From NCBI RefSeq assembly GCF_032773895.1, contig NZ_CP120416.1:1486001-1550000 (forward strand): a DNA stretch of 64,000 nt, written 5' to 3'. Positions within the stretch are counted from its first letter, which is position 1; the number at the start of each line of letters is the position of its first letter. This document shows, one piece after another, positions 57,201 to 64,000 of the stretch. The stretch is from Teredinibacter sp. KSP-S5-2. GTDB taxonomy: Bacteria > Pseudomonadota > Gammaproteobacteria > Pseudomonadales > Cellvibrionaceae. Position numbers and translations under genes: made by a program. The notes beneath the pieces are model-generated. The model was not told where the DNA came from and did no database searches. It saw only the letters and a list, made by a program, of their open reading frames with translations.

Positions 57201-58232
57201 ATGTCAGAGATTAGAATCTCTTTTCCAAAGAAAGCACCGTTAGCAAATACGCCGACCTCGCTCAGGTTACTTGAGCGTTTTTCTCGTAAATTAGGTGGGC
57301 CAAAAATTTGGTTAAAGAACGATGACCTTACTGGGTTTATGTGTTCAGGAAATAAAATCCGCAAACTGGAATACTTAGTTGCAGATGCCCGATCTCAAAA
57401 ATCCAATGTTCTTATTAGTTGTGGTGGTGTTCAGTCTAATCACTGCCGTGCTGTGGCCGCTGTTGCTGCGCAGGAAGGAATGAAATGTGAATTGATTTTG
57501 AGAGACGATGCTCGATTAAATTGTGAACCGAACGGCGACGGCAATTTGCTTCTTGATAGATTATTCGGTGCTGATATTCATTTATACCCAATAAATAAGT
57601 ATATATCTCAATTGGATAATTTATTTGTTCATCATAAGAAAATCTGTATCGATAGGGGGGACATTCCATATGCTATTTCGACAGGTGGAAGTGATGAGGT
57701 TGGTTTGTGGGGGTATATTGATGCTGCGTATGAGTTAGTGAATCAGTTTGAAAACTCGGCAATCAATCCTGAAGCGATCGTATGTGCAACTGGTTCAGCT
57801 GGAACCCAGGCAGGCTTGACGGTCGGTTGTTGGTTAAATCAGCTTCATACCAAGGTGTTTGGTATTGCAGTATGTGATTCGAGTGAGTATTTTCTGAGTA
57901 AAATTAAGCAAGACGTTAACGGGTGGCAAACGCGATATCAGGAACATATTGGATATTGTTCTTCAATTGCAGAAGAGATCGAAATTAATACTTTGGATAA
58001 CTTTATTGGTCCGGGGTACGCAAAAACCTACCCGGAAATGATCGCGCTACTTCAAGAGTTAGCAAAAGAAGAAGGGGTGGTTTTAGATCCAGTGTATACA
58101 GGGAAAGCATTTTATGGAATGGTTCAAGAGATAAAGAACGGTGTATTTCAAGATATGGAAAATATTGTGTTTGTGCATACAGGCGGAGGCTTTGGTTTGT
58201 TTCCGTTTAAAAACGAATTTAAATTCTCCTGA
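57201..58232 (+). CDS. D-cysteine desulfhydrase / L-cysteate sulfo-lyase family PLP enzyme
   Basis: This 343-residue enzyme belongs to the ACC deaminase/D-cysteine desulfhydrase family (fold type II). The PLP Lys52 is in CSGNKIRKLEYL and the cofactor loops are SCGGVQSNHCRA and CATGSAGTQAG. Members act on D-cysteine (giving H2S), L-cysteate (giving sulfite), ACC or other small amino acids; sequence alone does not decide. An AGCS amino-acid transporter gene follows 18 bases downstream, so the substrate is probably imported. The neighbourhood includes a TauE exporter, CysB and APS reductase, favouring a sulfur amino acid. Confidence 0.82.
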   Translation: MSEIRISFPKKAPLANTPTSLRLLERFSRKLGGPKIWLKNDDLTGFMCSGNKIRKLEYLVADARSQKSNVLISCGGVQSNHCRAVAAVAAQEGMKCELILRDDARLNCEPNGDGNLLLDRLFGADIHLYPINKYISQLDNLFVHHKKICIDRGDIPYAISTGGSDEVGLWGYIDAAYELVNQFENSAINPEAIVCATGSAGTQAGLTVGCWLNQLHTKVFGIAVCDSSEYFLSKIKQDVNGWQTRYQEHIGYCSSIAEEIEINTLDNFIGPGYAKTYPEMIALLQELAKEEGVVLDPVYTGKAFYGMVQEIKNGVFQDMENIVFVHTGGGFGLFPFKNEFKFS

Positions 58233-58250
58233 TGACGGGAAAGAAAAATA

Positions 58251-59609
58251 ATGAGTGAGTTCCATCAAATTCTTAAAATTGTCTCTGATTTCGTATGGGG
58301 GCCTGTCACGCTTTGTTTAATTATGGGCGTAGGGTTATTTCTCAGCGTGTGTATTCGGTTTATTTCTGTTCGTCAGATCCCGTATGGGTTTGGTCAGCTT
58401 ATATCCGGGAGAAGAGCAAAGGGTGATGGGACAATTGCGCCGTTTAACGCGTTAATGCTTTCGCTATCTGCAACAATCGGAACCGGTAATATTGTTGGCG
58501 TTGCTACAGCAATAGGGCTAGGTGGTCCTGGGGCGTTGTTTTGGATGTGGTGCAGTGCTTTATTAGGGATGGCAACGAAGTACGCCGAGGCGGTATGTGC
58601 TGTTCATTACAGAGAACAGAATGAGAAAGGCGAATATGTGGGGGGACCCATGTATTACATAAAGAATGGCCTGGGCAAGCACTGGTTATGGCTAGGCGGA
58701 ACCTTTGCACTATTTGGATCATTAGCGGGCTTTGGAATTGGCAATGCTGTTCAGGCAAATTCAGTAGCAGAATCTATGGCTGTTGCGTTTGGTGTAGATG
58801 AGAAAATCACTGCGGTGGTTCTGGTTTGTCTCGTGGGGGCAGTATTGCTCGGTGGTGTCAAGCGCATCGCAAATGTGGCTCGGCATTTAGTCCCATTTAT
58901 GGCATGCAGCTACCTATTGGCAGGCATGGTTGTATTGGTTATGAATATTACAGCTTTACCTGAAGCGATAGTCCTTGTTGTGAAAAGTGCTTTTACACCT
59001 GTTGCTGCGACGGGAGGCTTTGCTGGAGCGACGATAATGCTTGCTCTCAGAATGGGGGTTGCAAGAGGCGTTTTCTCGAACGAGGCAGGGCTAGGGAGTG
59101 CACCTATTGCGCACGCAGCGGCGGCAACTGATAACCCTGTGAGGCAAGGCACTGTCGCTATGTTAGGCACATTCATCGATACCCTAGTTGTTTGCTCTAT
59201 CACCGGACTGGTAATTATCGTAACCGGTGTATGGAGTGGAGAGGCACAAGGTGTTGAAATGTCTCAGGCAGCATTTAACTCGGTGCTTCCCCACGGAGAT
59301 AAAATTGTATCTATGGCTCTGATTGTGTTTGCGTTTACGACCATATTAGGATGGAGCTACTATGGAGAGAAGTGTGCGGGGTATTTGTTAGGTCAGAAAA
59401 CTTCTTTTCCGTATCGTCTTGCGTGGGTTGCGATGATACCCATTGGGATACTCATCCCTATGAAATCTGTGTGGCTTGCTGCGGATATCTTAAATGGTTT
59501 GATGGCGATCCCGAATTTAATCGCATTAGTTTTATTGTCCGGTGTGGTTACTCGTTTAACCAAAGAATATTTCGCTCCTTCCGTACAAAATGAAATTAAA
59601 CAGGAGTAA
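58251..59609 (+). CDS. Sodium:alanine symporter (AGCS family)
   Basis: This 452-residue polytopic protein has about ten to eleven helices and AGCS signatures (FNALMLSLSATIGTGNIVGVATAI, GGPMYYIKNGLG, GVFSNEAGLGSAPIAHAAA). It imports a small amino acid such as alanine or glycine with sodium; D-forms are accepted by some members. It lies between the PLP enzyme gene and the nucleotidase gene with gaps of 18 and 6 bases, a likely three-gene operon, so its substrate is probably that of the PLP enzyme. Confidence 0.92.
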   Translation: MSEFHQILKIVSDFVWGPVTLCLIMGVGLFLSVCIRFISVRQIPYGFGQLISGRRAKGDGTIAPFNALMLSLSATIGTGNIVGVATAIGLGGPGALFWMWCSALLGMATKYAEAVCAVHYREQNEKGEYVGGPMYYIKNGLGKHWLWLGGTFALFGSLAGFGIGNAVQANSVAESMAVAFGVDEKITAVVLVCLVGAVLLGGVKRIANVARHLVPFMACSYLLAGMVVLVMNITALPEAIVLVVKSAFTPVAATGGFAGATIMLALRMGVARGVFSNEAGLGSAPIAHAAAATDNPVRQGTVAMLGTFIDTLVVCSITGLVIIVTGVWSGEAQGVEMSQAAFNSVLPHGDKIVSMALIVFAFTTILGWSYYGEKCAGYLLGQKTSFPYRLAWVAMIPIGILIPMKSVWLAADILNGLMAIPNLIALVLLSGVVTRLTKEYFAPSVQNEIKQE

Positions 59610-59615
59610 GGTTAG

Positions 59616-60518
59616 ATGGCAAAAGGGTTTGGTAAAAAACTGATCATTGCGATTTCTTCTCGTGCGTTATTTGATTTAAGCGATAGTCATCATGTATTTG
59701 AAAATGAAGGTTTAGACGCATATTCCAAGTATCAAATAGAAAACGAAGAAGTAGTGTTAAAGCCAGGTGATGCATTTCACATGGTAAAAAAACTGTTGAA
59801 TATCAATAGCCTTTTAGAGGGTGAACCACGGGTTGAGGTTATTCTGCTTTCCCGTAATAGTGCGGATACGGGGCTACGTGTTTTTAACAGTATTAATCAC
59901 TATGGTTTGGATATTTCCAGGGCTGCGTTTACCAGTGGTATGAGTCCTTACCGTTATATCGCCCCTTTTAGTGCACACCTTTTTCTGTCAACCGATGCGG
60001 ATGACGTTCGTCATGCTTTGGAGCATGGTGTTGCCGCAGCAACCTTGTTGGCCTCTAACCCCGATCAAGCGAATCAAGATCAGCTGCGCTTTGCATTTGA
60101 TGGTGATGCTGTCCTCTTCTCGGATGAGGCTGAAAAAATATACAAAACTCAGGGATTGGATGCCTTTACTGAAAGTGAAACCGCGTCAGCCAAAAAACCA
60201 TTAAGCGGTGGGCCTTTCAAATCCTTCCTGTCAGCTTTGCACGAGCTTCAGAGCGAGTTTACAGAGAGTGAGTGTCCGATACGCACGGCGCTGGTTACAG
60301 CAAGGTCTGCGCCTGCTCATGAGCGGGTGATACGTACACTTCGCGCATGGGATATTCGGATTGACGAGTCACTGTTTCTTGGTGGTCTGCCTAAGGGCGC
60401 GTTCCTCAAAGCATACGGTGCTGATGTCTTCTTTGACGATCAGCAGAGTCATTGTGATTCTGCGAGAGATCACGTGGCGACGGGCCACGTACCCCACGGT
60501 ATTGCAAACAATAAATGA
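59616..60518 (+). CDS. Cytosolic 5'-nucleotidase family protein
   Basis: This 300-residue protein matches the 5-nucleotidase family related to cytosolic NT5C1 (ISSRALFDL, FAFDGDAVLFSDEAE, VTARSAPAHERVIRTLR and DVFFDDQQSHCD). It would dephosphorylate nucleoside monophosphates. It has no signal peptide. It begins 6 bases after the transporter gene, so it is co-transcribed with the PLP enzyme, although the metabolic link is unclear. Confidence 0.87.
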   Translation: MAKGFGKKLIIAISSRALFDLSDSHHVFENEGLDAYSKYQIENEEVVLKPGDAFHMVKKLLNINSLLEGEPRVEVILLSRNSADTGLRVFNSINHYGLDISRAAFTSGMSPYRYIAPFSAHLFLSTDADDVRHALEHGVAAATLLASNPDQANQDQLRFAFDGDAVLFSDEAEKIYKTQGLDAFTESETASAKKPLSGGPFKSFLSALHELQSEFTESECPIRTALVTARSAPAHERVIRTLRAWDIRIDESLFLGGLPKGAFLKAYGADVFFDDQQSHCDSARDHVATGHVPHGIANNK

Positions 60519-60740
60519 GGTAATGGGACGTATAAAAAAGTCAAAACCTAGACTGATTCAGTATAGGGAAAATGCGACTTTCATCGTGCAGCGTGACACC
60601 TGAATGCTAACCTAGTAGTGTGTACTTAAGTTAGTTTGTACTCGCGTTCCAGGCTCTATAGGTCGTCGTTTTCATTTCCTGTTTTACAAAAATACTGACG
60701 GCTGTAGCGCTTGTTTATGATGGATTTTGTTTGGCGGGTT

Positions 60741-61277
60741 ATGTTTAAAAAAATTTTATATGCTGCGGACTTGGGCGCCTTTACTTCCCATGCACTCATC
60801 CATGTTGAATCGCTGGCGAAATCTTTTGATGCTGAAGTCGTTGTGGTTCATGCGGTGCCGCCTCTTGGTGAGTTTGCTGCTTCCGTCGTGAAAAGCCATT
60901 GCTCTGAGTCTGCAAAAAAAGAAGTGTTAGGAACTCTGCGGATCGAAGGACTCTTGGATACGTTGAGTTCAGAGGTTTACGATATTTTGTCAAATAACGC
61001 ATTTATCGATGGCTCTCTTATCGATCGCGTTTCAGGTGTTTTTGTCGCTCCCGGACACCCTGCCAGCATTATTTTGTATGAAGCTGAACGCTTGGGTGTG
61101 GATTTAATCGTTATTGGCAGTCATGGTACAGAGTCGTTGGACGGTCGTTTACTCGGCTCTGTTGCAAGTAAAGTACTCCAGTTAGCGAAAGTGCCGGTGT
61201 TTATGATACCGATGATGAATCCTGCCCATGCCTTAGGAATGACGGAAGTTCCCATCCCAACTCGTTTTGGAACTTGA
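60741..61277 (+). CDS. Universal stress protein (UspA family)
   Basis: This 178-residue protein has a Usp fold with the ATP-binding pattern G-x2-G-x9-G-S in GSHGTESLDGRLLGS, and N-terminal FKKILYAADLGAFTSHAL. It may bind ATP and act in stress survival. A longer frame opens at 60711, but FKKILYAADL is the family start; GGCGGG is a weak binding site before ATG 60741. It converges on the TauE gene with a 29-base gap. Confidence 0.9.
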   Translation: MFKKILYAADLGAFTSHALIHVESLAKSFDAEVVVVHAVPPLGEFAASVVKSHCSESAKKEVLGTLRIEGLLDTLSSEVYDILSNNAFIDGSLIDRVSGVFVAPGHPASIILYEAERLGVDLIVIGSHGTESLDGRLLGSVASKVLQLAKVPVFMIPMMNPAHALGMTEVPIPTRFGT

Positions 61278-61306
61278 TTCTTGCTGCTAGTAAATTCTTG
61301 TACTTG

Positions 61307-62098
61307 CTAGTGACTGCTGCCAAAAAAGCCAAACTTAATGCCGATGATCATCAAAATCACGGCCAGGATTGGTTGAAGGATGGAGTTAGGCACTTTGGCC
61401 GCTGCTTTCGAGCCAAAGTGCACCGCAGGCAAAGAACCTATCAGTAGCCCAGCAAGCAGTTGAAAATCGACATTTCCATTCCATAAGTGGCCAAGGCCTG
61501 CAATAAGTGTTAATGGTACTGCGTGGGCAATGTCTGTCCCAACGACATGGAGTGCTGGCAGTCTTGGGTAGAGTATAAGCAGTAGAGCCGCACAGAAGGC
61601 ACCAGCTCCCACTGAAGAGAGTGTGACGCAGGCACCGAGAATAATGCCGGCAAAAAACGTTATGAGGTTGGCGTGCCGGTGAAACCAGTTGATTTTGACT
61701 TCGCCGTCAGAAGTTTCACCCTGAATTCGTTTTTTGAAAAAGATAACCAGCGAGGTGGCGATAAGCATGTAGCCCAATGAGGTTGTTAGTGTTGGGCCGT
61801 AATCAAAATCCGGCGGGACAAGATGTTTAAGAACATAGCTGGTAATCAGCGAGGCTGGAATACTGCCGGCCAATAGCACAATCACCAGACGCCAGCGAAT
61901 GGTCCCCAGCTTTTGATGAGTGTGGACTGCGCCCGTTTTAGTGGCCGCGGCATAAAGTAGGTCGGTTCCTATAGCAATCTTTTCAGGAACGCCAGACAAG
62001 ATTAGCAGGGGGGTCATAAGTGAACCTCCGCCGACACCTGTGAGTCCTACTGCTAAACCGACACCTGCACCGGCAAAAATGTAGAAAATTAGGTCCAT
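61307..62098 (-). CDS. TauE/SafE family sulfite or anion exporter
   Basis: This 263-residue membrane protein has about seven or eight helices and the TauE/SafE repeats (GAGVGLAVGLTGVGGGSLMTP and the second half with GVGAGAFCAALL). Members export sulfite, sulfoacetate or related anions. It is divergent from cysB with a 182-base shared region containing a LysR-type site, so CysB control is plausible. Substrate not proven. Confidence 0.88.
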   Translation of the reverse strand: MDLIFYIFAGAGVGLAVGLTGVGGGSLMTPLLILSGVPEKIAIGTDLLYAAATKTGAVHTHQKLGTIRWRLVIVLLAGSIPASLITSYVLKHLVPPDFDYGPTLTTSLGYMLIATSLVIFFKKRIQGETSDGEVKINWFHRHANLITFFAGIILGACVTLSSVGAGAFCAALLLILYPRLPALHVVGTDIAHAVPLTLIAGLGHLWNGNVDFQLLAGLLIGSLPAVHFGSKAAAKVPNSILQPILAVILMIIGIKFGFFGSSH

Positions 62099-62169
62099 TC
62101 TTATGCAGAAAAATGCGAAATCGCTGCTAAATTAGAAATTAGGGCTGGCAAATATACGGATATCTAACT

Positions 62170-62184
62170 ATTCTTCAAAAGAAT
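62170..62184. promoter_or_regulatory. cysB: Perfect inverted repeat (T-N11-A type) between tauE-like gene and cysB
   Basis: ATTCTT-CAA-AAGAAT is a perfect 15-base dyad with the T-N11-A shape bound by LysR regulators, in the divergent AT-rich region about 100 bases upstream of cysB. It is a candidate CysB autoregulatory or exporter-control site. Confidence 0.45.
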
Positions 62185-62253
62185 ATTTTCTTATATTTTT
62201 ATAATGAAAAGTCCAAATCCGATTTTTTCGTCTATCATTTGATTGAATAATAA

Positions 62254-63255
<1,002 letters not shown>

Positions 63256-63274
63256 GTATTTATAAGGTGGATAT

Positions 63275-63304
63275 AAAAAAGGCCGGTGAATACCGGCCTT
63301 TTTT
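63275..63304. terminator. Bidirectional terminator after cysB
   Basis: AAAAAAGGCCGGT and ACCGGCCTTTTTT form a stem around GAAT; Ts follow on both strands, serving cysB and the converging CxxC gene. Confidence 0.92.
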
Positions 63305-63312
63305 GGTGTTGT

Positions 63313-63648
63313 TTACAGAAAATCGAGATCCTGATTGTTTTCCATGATTTCCTTTAGTTCATCTTTCTCTGCTGTTTCCTGCTGTAAAACCTCTTTGACA
63401 AACTTCATATAAACCGTATACACCTGCGGAGCTTCCCCTTCTTTCTCCACGACGAAGAAGGGTGCTCGATCGACAACCAAGTCTGAAGCAAGTTTAATCC
63501 CAGGGCTAAACGGGTCTCGCTCATCTGCTACCAGAACTTCGTCGATCTGGTTGATTTGTCCACTTGATTCAAGCTTCTCCATCACGTCTGCACATTTTTT
63601 ACAGGGGGAGCCATCTGCGAGAATCTTTTTAACAAAGGTAATCTTCAT
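63313..63648 (-). CDS. Thioredoxin-like CxxC protein downstream of the APS reductase gene
   Basis: This 111-residue protein begins with a beta strand and a CxxC motif (SPCKKC, Cys16 and Cys19) in the position of thioredoxin/glutaredoxin active sites, then has a cis-proline-like APFFVVEKEG strand typical of the fold and an acidic helical tail. I do not recognise a named family. It lies 69 bases after the APS reductase gene on the same strand and faces cysB; a small gene in the cysB-cysH interval is also known in Pseudomonas. APS reductase needs a dithiol reductant, so a dedicated electron donor is a plausible role. Confidence 0.75.
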   Translation of the reverse strand: MKITFVKKILADGSPCKKCADVMEKLESSGQINQIDEVLVADERDPFSPGIKLASDLVVDRAPFFVVEKEGEAPQVYTVYMKFVKEVLQQETAEKDELKEIMENNQDLDFL

Positions 63649-63717
63649 TTATCCAACCTTAAGTTTTATTAACCTGCCTGGCTGTATTAGTGGAGGCGTA
63701 TACGGTTTATTCAAGCG

Positions 63718-64000
63718 TTATTGTTCAATATTCGTGGAATGCAAACCACACTCTTTTTTAGTGGCTTCTTCCCACCACCAGCGGCCTTCGCGTTCGTGTT
63801 GACCTGGGCCGATGGGTTTTGTGCAAGGTTCGCAACCAATCGACACAAATCCGCGGTCATGTAAGCTGTTATATGGGACATTGTTGTTACGAATGTATTC
63901 CCACACCTGCTGAGACGTCCAGTTAGCAAGGGGATTAAATTTGGTGAAAGTTTCACCTGGTCGGGCAAAAACGAGATCATTCTGTACTACGGGGATTTGG
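63718..64000 (-). CDS. cysH: Assimilatory APS reductase, C-terminal part (cut by window edge)
   Basis: Only the last 93 or so residues are in the window; the gene continues past the right edge. Motifs are [28 protein letters not shown] and the catalytic KKECGLH near the C-terminus. The GCEPCT cysteines ligate a 4Fe-4S cluster and mark the adenylylsulfate reductase type, as in Pseudomonas, rather than the cluster-free PAPS reductase of E. coli. It reduces activated sulfate to sulfite. The first full codon in frame is at 63999. Confidence 0.92.
   Translation of the reverse strand, partial: QIPVVQNDLVFARPGETFTKFNPLANWTSQQVWEYIRNNNVPYNSLHDRGFVSIGCEPCTKPIGPGQHEREGRWWWEEATKKECGLHSTNIEQ

Overview
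The window is a chromosomal segment of a gammaproteobacterium with moderately low GC. The gene order is Pseudomonas-like: tRNA-Leu-tig-clpP-clpX-lon-hupB-ppiD, yceD-rpmF-plsX-fabD-fabG-acpP-fabF-pabC-mltG-tmk-holB-pilZ-tatD, fadBA, and cysB beside an APS-reductase-type cysH. A FabY-type ketoacyl synthase is present and no fabH lies in the fab cluster, which also fits this group. A marine relative in or near Cellvibrionales, Oceanospirillales or Pseudomonadales is my inference. I see no insertion sequence, prophage, CRISPR array or rRNA operon.

Layout. 0-7.6 kb is accessory: a small unknown gene, an RF1-like release factor split by a CTT-TAG-C frameshift site, a cytochrome c/PQQ sugar dehydrogenase fusion, a diiron oxygen-sensor-like protein paired with a chemoreceptor-tip protein, a membrane patatin and a diguanylate cyclase. 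7.6-12 kb is a polyamine operon (speA, carboxy(nor)spermidine dehydrogenase, nspC). 12.2-14.5 kb holds a ribosome hibernation factor, a DUF503 protein, ibpA behind a sigma-32 promoter and ROSE-like RNA thermometer, and a methyltransferase. 14.5-21.8 kb is lipid metabolism: fabY flanked by two regulators, then fadBA. 21.9-32 kb is the protein quality-control block (tRNA-Leu, tig, clpP, clpX, lon, hupB, ppiD) plus a HEAAH lipoprotein.

32-39.6 kb holds murI, rmuC, trmA, a BI-1 protein, an ABC-F ATPase and yceF. 39.7-50.7 kb is the fatty acid synthesis and cell-cycle operon. 50.7-56.8 kb is mixed: a glycosyltransferase-like protein, PAP2, dUTPase-like protein, mdh, bcp, a GAF-AraC regulator and an orphan yajC. 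57-64 kb is a sulfur and amino-acid neighbourhood: a PLP desulfhydrase or sulfo-lyase with an AGCS transporter, 5'-nucleotidase, Usp, TauE exporter, CysB, a CxxC protein and APS reductase, the last cut by the window edge.

The two most unusual signals are the RF1-type gene whose reading frame is interrupted by UAG, a codon this class of factor should itself read, at a prfB-like slippery site (650-1316), and the diiron-sensor/chemoreceptor-tip gene pair (3333-4693).
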